In this document: positions 24,283 through 32,765 of the stretch, one piece after another
Numbering within the stretch: the stretch's first letter is position 1
Layout: each line of letters starts with the position of its first letter
Assembly (NCBI GenBank): GCA_965215025.1
Contig: CBDCCV010000002.1
Span: forward strand, 1,860,001-1,924,000
Direction of reading: 5' to 3'
DNA from: CBDCCV01 sp965215025
GTDB taxonomy: Bacteria; Bacteroidota; Rhodothermia; Rhodothermales; Salinibacteraceae
DNA: 64,000 bases
Position numbers and translations under genes: made by a program
The notes under the pieces: generated by a model
Database searches by the model: none
Seen by the model: the letters and a program-made list of their open reading frames with translations, nothing else
What the model was told of the DNA's origin: nothing

Positions 24283-26112
24283 ATGCCTGCCACGACCGCG
24301 CCCGACGAACAGATTCTCCACGGCGAAGCCTTGTTCGAGAAGGGCGACTACGAGAACGCGCTGGCGGCCTTCGAGGCCGTCCTCGCCGACGACCCCGCGA
24401 ACGCCGACGCCCTCAACGACGCCGGCCTCGCCGCTGAAAAGCTCGGCCGCGTCGTGGACGCGACGCGCTACTTCGAGCGCGCCTTGGACGCTCGGCCCGT
24501 CCACGCCGCCGCGCTGTTCAACCTCGTGGACCTGCTCGTGCGCGAGGAAGAAGCCGACCTCGCGCGCGAGGCGTTCGCCGCTCACGCAGGCGCCCTGGCC
24601 GAAAGCGCCGAGAAACAGCGCTACGCCACGGCGCTTTTCGGCGTCGAGGCGCTGAACCTGGGCGCGCTCTCCACTGAAGACCTGTGCCAGCGCGGCACGC
24701 TCGGCGCGCTGCGGCGGGCCTGGGGCAACACGGGCTGGTCGGCCGGGCTGGACTACCTCGAAGCCGTGGCCCGCCACGCCGCCGAGGCCGAGCAGCCCAT
24801 CCTCGAATGCGGCAGCGGGCTGACGACGCTCCTCCTCGGCCTCCTCACGCGCGGGCGCGGCGTGGCCGTGTGGAGCCTCGAGCACCACCCGGACTGGCTC
24901 GAGCGCGTGCAGGGCGCGCTGGACGCCTTCGGCCTCGACCACGTCACGCTCTGCCACGCGCCGCTGCAAGCGCGCGAAGGCGGCTACGCCTGGTACGACG
25001 CCCCGCGCGCGCAGATGCCCACGGGCTTCGGCCTCGTCATCTGCGACGGGCCGCCCGGCAGCACGCCCGGCGGCCGCTACGGCCTCGTGCCTGTCCTGCG
25101 CGAGCATCTGGCCGACGGCTGCACGATCCTGATGGACGACGCCGCCCGGCCCGGCGAGGCCGACGTCCTCCGGCGCTGGCAGCGCGAGGCCGGCGCCGCC
25201 GTCCACCTCCAGCGCGAGGCCGACCGGGCCTACGCCGTCGTCCGCCTCGGCGAAGCGCTCGCGCCACCGAAGCCGGCCCCCACCATCGCCACCGATGCGG
25301 GGGCGGCACCTTCCGCTCCGGCGCACCCGGCTTTGCCTCCCATCTTTATCGGCGGCGCGGGGCGGTCGGGGACGACGCTGGTGCGGTCGATCCTGAACGC
25401 GCATCCGCGCATCGCCATCGGCGCCGAGCTGAAGGTGACGCCCGCCATCGCGCAGTGCTGGCAGGGCGTACGCCAGCACGGGGCCTACCTCGGCGAGCAG
25501 TTTCTTCTTTTGGAAGAGGACATCGATGCGGCCTTCGCGCAGCTTCTCACCACGCTGCTGGAGCGCCACCGGCAACGGAGCGGGAAGCCGCGCGTGGGCG
25601 AGAAGACGCCGAACAACGTCTTCGCCTTTCCCGCGCTGCACCGGATGTTTCCTGAAAGCCCGCTCGTCCACGTCATCCGCGACGGGCGCGACGTGGTGCG
25701 CTCGCTCCTCGAAAAAGATTGGACGACGCCGGACGGCCAGCCGATGGCCATCACGCAGGACCCCGCCGCCGCTGCCGGTTACTGGCGCCGCGCCGTGATG
25801 GCTGGCCTGGCCGCCAAGCAAGATCCGTCGCTGGCCACCCGCTACCACGAGGTGCGCTACGAAGCCCTCGTGCGCGACCCCGAGGCGGTGACGCGAGCGC
25901 TGCTTGAGTTCGTAGGCGAGCCGTGGGAGCCGGGCGTCCTCCGCTTCCACGAAGAGGCCGAGGCGACCTACGCCTTCACGCAGCGCCCCATCACGCCGCG
26001 CTCCGTAGGCCGCTGGAAAGACGCGCTCGACCGCGACGCGAAGGACGCCGTCAAAGACGTCGCCGGCGACCTGCTCGTGCACCTCGGCTACGCCGAGGAC
26101 TTGGACTGGTAG
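24283..26112 (+). CDS. TPR - methyltransferase-like - sulfotransferase fusion protein
   Basis: 609 residues in three parts. Residues 1-110 are tetratricopeptide repeats (ALFEKGDYENALAAFEAVL, then GLAAEKLGRVVDATRYFERAL). Residues about 150-325 look like a class I SAM-dependent methyltransferase: ILECGSGLTTLLL (173-185) as motif I, SLEHHPDWLERV as the acidic strand, LVICDGPPGS later. Residues about 352-605 are a PAPS-dependent sulfotransferase, with the 5'-phosphosulfate loop GGAGRSGTT (357-365) and the 3'-phosphate motif RDGRDVVRS (466-474). It sits between flgL/HDOD and two flagellin genes, with a glycosyltransferase on the other side, so I infer that it modifies flagellin or a flagellin glycan. 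This is not shown by sequence alone. Confidence 0.82.
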   Translation: MPATTAPDEQILHGEALFEKGDYENALAAFEAVLADDPANADALNDAGLAAEKLGRVVDATRYFERALDARPVHAAALFNLVDLLVREEEADLAREAFAAHAGALAESAEKQRYATALFGVEALNLGALSTEDLCQRGTLGALRRAWGNTGWSAGLDYLEAVARHAAEAEQPILECGSGLTTLLLGLLTRGRGVAVWSLEHHPDWLERVQGALDAFGLDHVTLCHAPLQAREGGYAWYDAPRAQMPTGFGLVICDGPPGSTPGGRYGLVPVLREHLADGCTILMDDAARPGEADVLRRWQREAGAAVHLQREADRAYAVVRLGEALAPPKPAPTIATDAGAAPSAPAHPALPPIFIGGAGRSGTTLVRSILNAHPRIAIGAELKVTPAIAQCWQGVRQHGAYLGEQFLLLEEDIDAAFAQLLTTLLERHRQRSGKPRVGEKTPNNVFAFPALHRMFPESPLVHVIRDGRDVVRSLLEKDWTTPDGQPMAITQDPAAAAGYWRRAVMAGLAAKQDPSLATRYHEVRYEALVRDPEAVTRALLEFVGEPWEPGVLRFHEEAEATYAFTQRPITPRSVGRWKDALDRDAKDAVKDVAGDLLVHLGYAEDLDW

Positions 26113-26126
26113 CGCTTCGCCTGCAA

Positions 26127-26147
26127 GGGCGACCCGCCGGGTCGCCC
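26127..26147. repeat. Palindrome after the sulfotransferase fusion gene
   Basis: GGGCGACCCG, one base, CGGGTCGCCC: perfect 10-base arms, followed by CTAC. It starts 15 bases after the stop codon. It could act as a termination hairpin but lacks a T-run. Member of the GTAGGG/CCCTAC-type family. Confidence 0.6.
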
Positions 26148-26251
26148 CTACCACGGCCCCCCCGCCCTCAGCGGCCGTCTCCCACGCGGAGGCGGCCGCT
26201 TTGCTTTGCGCGCGCCTGCCGCCCGCCGCCAAATAAAAATAGCGGCAGCGA

Positions 26252-26279
26252 TTTAAGAAGTGCGCCGCGCCGCCGATAC
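26252..26279 (+). promoter_or_regulatory. Sigma-28-type promoter for fliC1
   Basis: TTTAAG (26252-26257), 14 bases, GCCGATAC (26272-26279). An A-rich stretch (AAATAAAAAT, 26231-26240) lies just upstream and may act as an UP element. The flagellin ATG is 60 bases downstream of the -10. Confidence 0.93.
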
Positions 26280-26339
26280 CTGTATCAGACGCGCACCGCG
26301 TCACACGCCAGAACCAACCCACACAACCCCCTACTTACC

Positions 26340-27209
26340 ATGTCATTCGGAGACGTTACCCGCATCAACACCAACATTCAGGCGATGCAGTCCTACTCCT
26401 CGCTTCAGAACACGAACAGCGAGTTGGGCATCCGTCGCCAGCGCCTCTCCACCGGCTCGAAGCTCAACCGCGCCGAGGACGACTCCGCCAGCTACTCCAT
26501 CGCCAAGAAGCTCGAATCCAGAGTGCGCGGCCAGGGCCAAGCCCTCTCGAACATCGGCGACGCCAAAGGAATGCTCACCGTCGCCGAGGGCAGCCTCAAC
26601 TCGACGATGGACATCCTGCAAACCATGAAAGAGAAGGCCGTGCAGGCGGCCAACGACTCGCTCGGCGCGAAAGAGCGCACCGCGATCCAGAGCCAGCTCA
26701 CCGAGCTTGCCAAGGAGATCAACGACATCGCCGCTAACACCGACTTCAACGGCAAGAAGCTGCTCAGCGGCGACTACGAGGCCGCCGCCGATGCGCTCAC
26801 CTTCCAGGTCGGCGCCGACCAGGGCGACACCTTCAAGGTCAACATCGCCGCCGTGAGCGCGGGCGCCCTCGGCAACGCGACGGCCACCATCGACGCGCTC
26901 GACGTGACCGACGCCACCGGCAACGCCACCACGCGCGCCGACGCTATCGGCGCCATCGACAGCGCCATCAACCAGGTCTCGGACCAGATCGCCGGCTTGG
27001 GCGACAGCCAGACGCGCCTCTCGTTCAAGCAGGAGAACCTCTCCACGGCCAAGACGAACTACGAGGCCAGCCGCTCGCGCCTCGAGGACGCCGACTTCGC
27101 CAAGGAGCAGATGGAGATCGCCAAGCTCCAGATCCTGCAGCAGACCGGGAACGCCTCGCTCGCGCAGGCGAACGCCTCCTCGCAGTCCGTCCTGCAGCTG
27201 CTCGGCTAA
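26340..27209 (+). CDS. fliC1: Flagellin (copy 1)
   Basis: 289 residues. N-terminal D0/D1 helices (NIQAMQSYSSLQNTNSEL, then RQRLSTGSKLNRAEDDSAS) and C-terminal D1/D0 helices (RSRLEDADFAKEQMEIAKL, QQTGNASLAQANASSQSVL) are typical flagellin; the middle (about 150-220) is short and variable. It polymerises into the filament after export with FliS. It has a strong late promoter. DNA segments 26415-26591 and 27003-27193 are identical to segments of the next gene, while the middle differs. Contains no cysteine. Confidence 0.97.
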   Translation: MSFGDVTRINTNIQAMQSYSSLQNTNSELGIRRQRLSTGSKLNRAEDDSASYSIAKKLESRVRGQGQALSNIGDAKGMLTVAEGSLNSTMDILQTMKEKAVQAANDSLGAKERTAIQSQLTELAKEINDIAANTDFNGKKLLSGDYEAAADALTFQVGADQGDTFKVNIAAVSAGALGNATATIDALDVTDATGNATTRADAIGAIDSAINQVSDQIAGLGDSQTRLSFKQENLSTAKTNYEASRSRLEDADFAKEQMEIAKLQILQQTGNASLAQANASSQSVLQLLG

Positions 27210-27252
27210 TGGCTTAGGCCGCTCACCAAACGCAACGTGAGGGCATAAAAAA

Positions 27253-27276
27253 GGGGCGGTGCTGCAACACCGCCCC
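27253..27276. terminator. Strong hairpin between the two flagellin genes
   Basis: GGGGCGGTG (27253-27261), loop CTGCAA, CACCGCCCC (27268-27276): a perfect 9-bp stem. The A-run lies on its 5' side (ATAAAAAAG), so read on the plus strand it lacks the usual T-tail. It could still partly stop or stabilise fliC1 mRNA. On the minus strand it would be a classical terminator, but there is no gene there to terminate. Confidence 0.6.
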
Positions 27277-27391
27277 CGGTCCCTCAGGGTCTTGTGCACC
27301 CGATACGCACCGCCGTCAGGCCGCGAGGCGCTGGCGGGTTCTCTCAAGAGCACCTATCACGTACACGTTAACCAACCAAGGGAAAACCACC

Positions 27392-28237
27392 ATGTCATTC
27401 GGAGACATCACACGCATCAGCACCAACGTCCAGGCCATGCAGTCGTACAGCACGCTGCAAGGCACCAACAGCGAGTTGGGCATCCGTCGCCAGCGCCTCT
27501 CCACCGGCTCGAAGCTCAACCGCGCCGAGGACGACTCCGCCAGCTACTCCATCGCCAAGAAGCTCGAATCCAGAGTGCGCGGCCAGGGCCAAGCCCTCTC
27601 GAACATCGGCGACGCCAAAGGAATGCTCACCGTCGCCGAGGGCGGTCTGAACTCGACCATGGACATCCTCCAGACGATGAAGGAGAAAGCCGTCCAGGCC
27701 GGGAACGACACGCTCGGCGCGAAAGAGCGCACCGCGATCCAGAGCCAGCTTGAAGAGCTGTCGGCCGAGATCAACGACATCGCCGGCAACACGGACTTCA
27801 ACGGCAAGAAGCTCCTCGACGGCAGCTTCGCCAGCGGCACGGCCGAGCTTTCGTTCCAGGTCGGCGCCGATCAGGGCGACACGTTCGCGGTCAACATCGG
27901 CGCGGCCAGCTCCGGCGCGCTCGGCGTAGCGGCGGCGTCCATCGACGTGAGCAACGCCTCGGCGGCCGGCGGCACGCTGGCGAGCATCGACGCGGCCATC
28001 GGCACGGTCTCGGACAACATCGCCAGCCTCGGTGACAGCCAGACGCGCCTCTCGTTCAAGCAGGAGAACCTCTCCACGGCCAAGACGAACTACGAGGCCA
28101 GCCGCTCGCGCCTCGAGGACGCCGACTTCGCCAAGGAGCAGATGGAGATCGCCAAGCTCCAGATCCTGCAGCAGACCGGGAACGCCTCGCTCGCGCAGGC
28201 GAACGCCTCCTCGCAGTCCGTCCTCCAGCTCCTCTAA
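27392..28237 (+). CDS. fliC2: Flagellin (copy 2)
   Basis: 281 residues, a close paralogue of fliC1 with the same terminal helices and a divergent middle (about 145-210). The C-terminus ends in QSVLQLL, one residue shorter than copy 1. Two blocks, 27467-27643 and 28034-28224, are identical at DNA level to fliC1, silent sites included. I find no good late promoter directly upstream: only a weak -10-like CCCGATAC at 27299-27306 without TTTAAG at the right distance, so it may depend on read-through from fliC1 or another sigma factor. Confidence 0.97.
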   Translation: MSFGDITRISTNVQAMQSYSTLQGTNSELGIRRQRLSTGSKLNRAEDDSASYSIAKKLESRVRGQGQALSNIGDAKGMLTVAEGGLNSTMDILQTMKEKAVQAGNDTLGAKERTAIQSQLEELSAEINDIAGNTDFNGKKLLDGSFASGTAELSFQVGADQGDTFAVNIGAASSGALGVAAASIDVSNASAAGGTLASIDAAIGTVSDNIASLGDSQTRLSFKQENLSTAKTNYEASRSRLEDADFAKEQMEIAKLQILQQTGNASLAQANASSQSVLQLL

Positions 28238-28341
28238 ACCACCACACCAGCCGGCCGGGCGCGCGTACGGTTCTGGCGGATCACACACCGCCTCGGCATG
28301 GCGGCAGCACAGCGCCCTCAGGGGCAGCGCTGCCTGCGACG

Positions 28342-28368
28342 GCCTCTCCGCTCCGGCGGGGAGGCTTT
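28342..28368 (+). terminator. Rho-independent terminator after flagellins
   Basis: GCCTCTCCGC (28342-28351), loop TCCG, GCGGGGAGGC (28356-28365), then TTT. It lies about 105 bases after fliC2 and before the convergent glycosyltransferase gene. The rest of the 28238-28526 gap holds a CTCTCCCACGTGGGGGAGAG palindrome (near 28431) and no gene. Confidence 0.75.
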
Positions 28369-28526
28369 CGTGCGTGGAGGCTGTCTTGTACGGATGCAAG
28401 CGTTTGAACCGGCTCCCCCTCTCTCTGTCTCTCTCCCACGTGGGGGAGAGAGGACTTAATCTGCAGGGCTTGGGCGCACTACGCATGTTCTCTCAGCAAA
28501 GCACTTCTACGGTTAGAAAGCCGGCT

Positions 28527-29732
28527 TTACAGCGCACCGGGCGCGGCGCTCAGCGAAACGCGCTCCTGCTCGGCCAGGGCGATGCCCGACTTCATCGTCC
28601 CGATGAGCGTCTGGACCAGCGGCGCGTTGTACGTCCCCTTCTCGTAGAGGCGCTGGAACACCGTGGCCTGATCGGCGAGGCCCACCTTCTGGCAGACCTC
28701 GGCGAGCGAGCACAAAAGCTGCAACGGGTTGAGCACGAAGCGGATGCCGTCGTCGCCGCGCTCATTGATCTCGAACGCCTCCATGAGCATCATCAGCCCG
28801 TCGCCGATGCGCCCGGCCTCCAAGAGCGCCAGGCCGGAGAGGAAGTACGCCACCGGCTCGGCGCGGCTCAGGGCGAACATCCGCTCGGTGTGCACGAGCG
28901 CCAGCGGCGGGTTGCCGACGTTGAGCGCCGCCTTGGCTCCCAAGAGGTGCGTGTAGAAGGCGTTCTGCGGCGTAAGCCGCGCGTGGTCGAGCGCGTTGAT
29001 CACGTCGATGGCCTCGCTGTAGCGCGCCAGGATGTAGTACGCCACGCCCAGCTGGTAGCCGTAGTAGGCCTGGTACTTGGCCGAGCGCGGCTGCTCGTAC
29101 TCGGCCTCTAAAAGATGCAGGCGCGCGCGGTACTTCGCCTTTTTCTCCTCGGGCGGGAGCGCGTAGCCGGTGTGGATAACCTCGGCGTCCACGCGCACGA
29201 CGCGCTCGCCCGTGCGCTCGAGGTGGCGGATGAGCGCCTCGGAGATCTGGTTGTGCACGCGCCCGACGAAGCGCAGGTCGGGGCGGTTGCGGAAGACGCG
29301 CTCCTGCGGCATACAGTCGGCCGCGAGGATCTGCCCCTCGGCCAGCAGGTTGCGGATGCGGATCTGCGCGGCGGCCACCTTCGGCCGGCAGAGCGCCCGG
29401 CGCAGGCGGCGCCAGTCCTCGTCCTCGGCGATGTACTCGTCGCCGTCGAGGTAGAGGATGTAGTCGCCCGTGGCGAGGTCGAAGCTGTGGTTGCGCGCGG
29501 CGGAAAACGAGTCGGGCCATTCGATCTCGTCAAAGACGTCGGCGTAGCGCTCGGCGATGGCGCGCGTGCCGTCCGAAGAGCCGGTGTCCACAATGGCGAT
29601 TTCATCGACGTGGGGGCGGGCCGTCTGGAGGCATTTCTCCAGCGTGGCGGCTTCGTCTTTAACGATCATCGCCAAGGAGAGCGTGGGGCGCTGCTGCTTT
29701 CGGTTGTGGAGCCGGTCGGCGAGGCGGGGCAT
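28527..29732 (-). CDS. Family 2 glycosyltransferase with C-terminal TPR-like region
   Basis: 401 residues. The N-terminal domain (about 15-190) is a GT-A, family 2 glycosyltransferase: LSLAMIVKDEAATLEKCL, IVDTGSSDGTRAIAERYAD, and the metal-binding YLDGDEY (Asp96-Gly-Asp98). The remaining two thirds of the C-terminal part are helical repeats of TPR character (YQLGVAYYILARYSEAIDVI, LSGLALLEAGRIGDGLMMLM). Such TPR-bearing GT2 enzymes often modify proteins. Position convergent with two flagellin genes suggests flagellin glycosylation. I start at MPRLADRLHN; the frame is open further upstream, but that part translates an inverted repeat. Donor sugar cannot be told. Confidence 0.86.
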   Translation of the reverse strand: MPRLADRLHNRKQQRPTLSLAMIVKDEAATLEKCLQTARPHVDEIAIVDTGSSDGTRAIAERYADVFDEIEWPDSFSAARNHSFDLATGDYILYLDGDEYIAEDEDWRRLRRALCRPKVAAAQIRIRNLLAEGQILAADCMPQERVFRNRPDLRFVGRVHNQISEALIRHLERTGERVVRVDAEVIHTGYALPPEEKKAKYRARLHLLEAEYEQPRSAKYQAYYGYQLGVAYYILARYSEAIDVINALDHARLTPQNAFYTHLLGAKAALNVGNPPLALVHTERMFALSRAEPVAYFLSGLALLEAGRIGDGLMMLMEAFEINERGDDGIRFVLNPLQLLCSLAEVCQKVGLADQATVFQRLYEKGTYNAPLVQTLIGTMKSGIALAEQERVSLSAAPGAL

Positions 29733-29875
29733 GACAGGGAAACGGATGGCGGCGAAAACGGGCGGGCGGCGCGGGCGCGTAGGACGTGCGGGAATCGTGC
29801 CAGGGGCGGGGTTGCGGCCTTCTTCTGGGGAAGCGACGGCGTCGGCTTTCGTGCTGGGACCGTTACGGCCCTGGA

Positions 29876-29965
29876 AGAGAACTCCCCCTTGGAAGGGAGC
29901 CGGGGGGATGTAGAGGGGTGGCGTCCATTCCCGGCATCCCCCTCCTCCCTCTTCAAAAGGGGAAT
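29876..29965. repeat. CTCCCCCTT-type inverted repeat upstream of the glycosyltransferase
   Basis: Left arm GAACTCCCCCTTGGAAGGGA and right arm ending in CTTCAAAAGGGGAATTGAAC are partly complementary, with a second inner pair around GGGGGATG and CATCCCCC. It fills the middle of the 29733-30212 gap between the divergent glycosyltransferase and fliS genes. Related G/C-block elements occur at 41441-41610 and 58690-58850. No gene is evident in this gap. Confidence 0.55.
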
Positions 29966-30029
29966 TGAACAGCGCGCTTCTGTGCAAAGCAGCTTTTCAG
30001 AGCACGCGCGAAAAAAAACGCGATTGAGA

Positions 30030-30057
30030 TTTAAGCCCAGCGCCAGCCCGCCGATAA
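30030..30057 (+). promoter_or_regulatory. Sigma-28-type promoter for fliS-fliD
   Basis: TTTAAG (30030-30035), 14 bases, GCCGATAA (30050-30057). Preceded by a run of eight A residues (30011-30018). The fliS ATG is about 155 bases downstream, an unusually long leader. Confidence 0.88.
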
Positions 30058-30212
30058 CGAGAGTCAGCAGGCCGGGACGTGCGGCGCTTTTGCCGGAAAA
30101 CGTGTCCGCTCCGGGAAATTTTTTCCGCTCGCGTGCCGTCGCCCTTCCGCAGAGGGCGCGCGCTGGCCGCCTCTTCGCCATTCTTCTGTTGGACCCAACC
30201 TTGCAGCCCGTT

Positions 30213-30542
30213 ATGTACGCCAAGCAACGTATGCGCCAGTACCAGAGCCAGGCCGTCTCGACGGCCTCGCCGGACGAACTCGTCGCCAAGCTCTACGACC
30301 TGGGCGTCTCGGCCTGCCACCGCAGCGACCGCGCCAAGCTGCGCGCCGTGCTCGTTGAGCTGATGGCCGGCCTCAACCACGAAAAAGGCGGCGAGCTGGC
30401 CGGCCAGCTGCAGGCCGTCTACGAGCACTGCCTCAACGAGAGCGCCATGGGCGACCTCGGTGAGATCGGCGAGCTGCTCGACGGCCTGCGCGGGGCCTGG
30501 CGCCAGGGCGTCCTCCACCGCCGCCGCAAGGCCGCCGCCTGA
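30213..30542 (+). CDS. fliS: Flagellin export chaperone FliS
   Basis: 109 residues, helical. The N-terminus follows the FliS pattern MYAKQRMRQYQSQAVSTASP then DELVAKLYDLGVSACHRS, matching the conserved Y...ASPxELVxxLYD motif. FliS binds the C-terminal helix of flagellin in the cytoplasm and prevents early polymerisation. It shares a late promoter with fliD and lies just beyond the flagellin-modification genes. Confidence 0.92.
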   Translation: MYAKQRMRQYQSQAVSTASPDELVAKLYDLGVSACHRSDRAKLRAVLVELMAGLNHEKGGELAGQLQAVYEHCLNESAMGDLGEIGELLDGLRGAWRQGVLHRRRKAAA

Positions 30543-30549
30543 TTTCTTT

Positions 30550-30628
30550 GACGACGGACGAACGACGATAGACGACGGGCACCTCCTGACGGCTGTGCTC
30601 GTCGTCGGTCGTCCATCGCCGCTCGTCG
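30550..30628. repeat. GACGACGG-type inverted repeat between fliS and fliD
   Basis: Begins 8 bases after the fliS stop with GACGACGGACGAACGACGA and ends with CATCGCCGCTCGTC; the arms are imperfect reverse complements around a loop near CTCCTGACGG. Closely related to 18520-18602. Confidence 0.65.
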
Positions 30629-30660
30629 GAACCCTCCTCTTCGCCAACCCTTGCTGACCG

Positions 30661-32148
30661 ATGCCCTCTGTCACCTCCCTCGCCTCCGCCGGCGATCCCT
30701 ACGAGCAGCTGATCTCGCAGATCATCCGCCTCGAGCGCGAGCCGCAGTTCGAGCTTAAAGACCGGCGCAACGAAGAGAAGCGCTTCAAGGCCGTGCTGGG
30801 CGACTTCGACAGCAAGCTCTCCGAGCTGCACGGCCAGCTCAAGTCCTTTACCGACCCGTTCGCCTCGCCCTTCGAGGCGCGCGCGGCCACGGGCCTGGAC
30901 GAGGCCAGCGCCTTCTCGGTGACGACGACCGACGAGGCCGCTTTTGGCAACCACGCCGTCGCCGTCGAGCGCCTCGCCTCGGCCGACACGCGCCTCTCGA
31001 AGCAGTTCCAGGCCGGCGGCACGGCGCTGCGCAGCTTCTTCGACGCCAACGGCGCGCAGACGTTTACGCTCCAGGTGGCCTCCCCCACCGAGGACGACCC
31101 CGAAAACCGCGTGGCCGTGGACGTGACCGTGGACCCCGCCGGCGCCACCGATGAGGAGATCCTCAGCGAGATCGACCAGGCCATCACCACCACGATGGCC
31201 GACGCCGCCTCGGACGACCTCATCAAGCGCGCGGAGCGGCCCGGCGCCTCCGTCGTCAAGGAGACGAGCGGCACGGCGCGCCTCTCCCTGCGCAGCGGCG
31301 AGACGGGCTTCGCCGGCCGCCTCCAGTTCACCGACTCCGCCGACGGCCTCCTCGCCGCGCTGGAAATCGACACCGACGCCGTCGCCGCAGGCACGGGCGG
31401 CGGGCAGGTCACCGCCGTGGGCACGAGCGAGACGGACTCCGCGCTCAACAGCAAGTTCACGCTCGACGGCCTCACGCTCTACCGCTCCAGCAACCAGGTC
31501 TCCGACGCGCTCGACGGCCTCACGCTCGACCTCAAAAAGGCCGGCGACCCAGAGGCCGCCTTCCGCATCGCCCCGGACGCCGAGAGCATCAAAGAAGACG
31601 TCACCGCCTTTGTGGACAAGTACAACGGCGTCTTGAGCTTTATCCAGCGCAAGGGTAACATCGACGGCGAGGCTGGCACGCGCGGCGACTTCGCGGGCGA
31701 GCGCGCCTTTACGAACCTGCGCTTCAACATGCGCAACGACGTCGTGCGCAGCGTGCCGGGGCAGCCCGCCGGCGGCCCCTCGGCCCTGCGCGACCTCGGC
31801 ATCGAGATCGGGCGCGACGGCACGCTCACGCTCGAGGACGAGGACGCGCTCGTGGCCGCCATCGAAAAAGACAGCGCCGCCGTGCAGCGGCTCTTCGCCG
31901 GGGACGACGGCGTGGCGACGCGCCTCGAAAACCGCCTCGACCGCTTTGTGCGCGCCGGCGGCGTGATCGACAACCGCGAGAAATCCGTGGACCGCAGCGT
32001 GCGCCGCCTCGACAACCGCATCCAGGACTGGGAGAAGCGCCTCGCCAGCCGCCAGGAGCTGCTGCGCAAGCAGTTCAACGAGCTGCGCAGCGCCATCAAC
32101 GTCTTCCAAAGCCAGCAGCAGTTCATCGGCGGATTCTTCCAGTTCTGA
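30661..32148 (+). CDS. fliD: Flagellar filament cap protein FliD
   Basis: 495 residues. FliD features are an N-terminal helical region with ISQIIRLEREPQFELKDRR, the central STTDEAAFGNHAVAVERLA-like segment (here TTTDEAAFGNHAVAVERLA), and a C-terminal coiled coil (RRLDNRIQDWEKRLASRQEL) ending in QQQFIGGFFQF. It caps the growing filament and promotes flagellin insertion. Follows fliS after a repeat element. Confidence 0.93.
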   Translation: MPSVTSLASAGDPYEQLISQIIRLEREPQFELKDRRNEEKRFKAVLGDFDSKLSELHGQLKSFTDPFASPFEARAATGLDEASAFSVTTTDEAAFGNHAVAVERLASADTRLSKQFQAGGTALRSFFDANGAQTFTLQVASPTEDDPENRVAVDVTVDPAGATDEEILSEIDQAITTTMADAASDDLIKRAERPGASVVKETSGTARLSLRSGETGFAGRLQFTDSADGLLAALEIDTDAVAAGTGGGQVTAVGTSETDSALNSKFTLDGLTLYRSSNQVSDALDGLTLDLKKAGDPEAAFRIAPDAESIKEDVTAFVDKYNGVLSFIQRKGNIDGEAGTRGDFAGERAFTNLRFNMRNDVVRSVPGQPAGGPSALRDLGIEIGRDGTLTLEDEDALVAAIEKDSAAVQRLFAGDDGVATRLENRLDRFVRAGGVIDNREKSVDRSVRRLDNRIQDWEKRLASRQELLRKQFNELRSAINVFQSQQQFIGGFFQF

Positions 32149-32280
32149 CGATCTTTTCGCAGCCGATGATGGCACAACCCTCGTCCGCCCTTCCCGGTAG
32201 CCGGGCCTAGCCGAACGCACAGAAAAGCACGCGGACGCCGTGCCCGCCCCACCCCTCCACCTCCGAAACGCTGACGCCCG

Positions 32281-32643
32281 ATGGACCCGCACGCCGCCTC
32301 ACCTTCTGCGCTCCAGGCCCTCTGCACCGTCGGCGCGCGCATGATCGAGGCGTTGGCGGCCGACGACCTGGCGGCCTTTTTCGCCCTGGTCGAGAAACGA
32401 ACGGCCCTCGTTGACGCCTTGAAGACCGCCGCGCACCCGGCCGAGGTGGACCCCGCCTGGCAGGAGCACGCCCAAGCGCTGGCCGAGCAGGAGCGCGTGC
32501 TGGCCGAGCAGCTCGCCGCGCAGGAAACGCGCTTGGCCCGCGCCCTCAAGCGCACTCGCCAGCAGGGCGAGGCCCACCAGCGCTACAGCGGCGACGCCGC
32601 CCCACCCGCCCGCAGCGTGCTGAATCCGCACCTGCACGGCTGA
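32281..32643 (+). CDS. Small helical protein, FliT-like chaperone candidate
   Basis: 120 residues, almost wholly helical (MIEALAADDLAAFFALVEKR, HAQALAEQERVLAEQLAAQE), ending in a basic region RYSGDAAPPARSVLNPHLHG. Position after fliD is the usual place of fliT, whose product binds FliD and the export ATPase; size and helix content fit. Sequence similarity to known FliT is not obvious to me, so the call is contextual. The FlgN-like protein at 20327 is its closest analogue here. Confidence 0.55.
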   Translation: MDPHAASPSALQALCTVGARMIEALAADDLAAFFALVEKRTALVDALKTAAHPAEVDPAWQEHAQALAEQERVLAEQLAAQETRLARALKRTRQQGEAHQRYSGDAAPPARSVLNPHLHG

Positions 32644-32681
32644 GTATAGCGCCCCCGACGCGGCGCCTCGAAAAAAAAATA

Positions 32682-32709
32682 TTTAAGCTCTCGGCCGATG
32701 CGCCGATAC
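32682..32709 (+). promoter_or_regulatory. Sigma-28-type promoter for flgM
   Basis: TTTAAG (32682-32687), 14 bases, GCCGATAC (32702-32709). Nine A residues (32671-32679) stand just upstream. Another GCCGATG inside the spacer is a near-copy of the -10. The flgM ATG is 57 bases downstream of the -10. Confidence 0.93.
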
Positions 32710-32765
32710 TAAGTACGCAGCCCACTTCCCAAACGCTTTCTCTGCGACCCAACGGGACCGCTATT

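Noticed and set aside
24265..26322. Long minus-strand frame opposite the sulfotransferase fusion
   Set aside because: The plus-strand frame has three recognisable domains with catalytic motifs; the minus frame has none and crosses the palindrome and the fliC1 promoter.
27299..27306. CCCGATAC as the -10 of a fliC2 late promoter
   Set aside because: No TTTAAG lies 14 bases upstream and the -10 itself has a mismatch; too weak to list.
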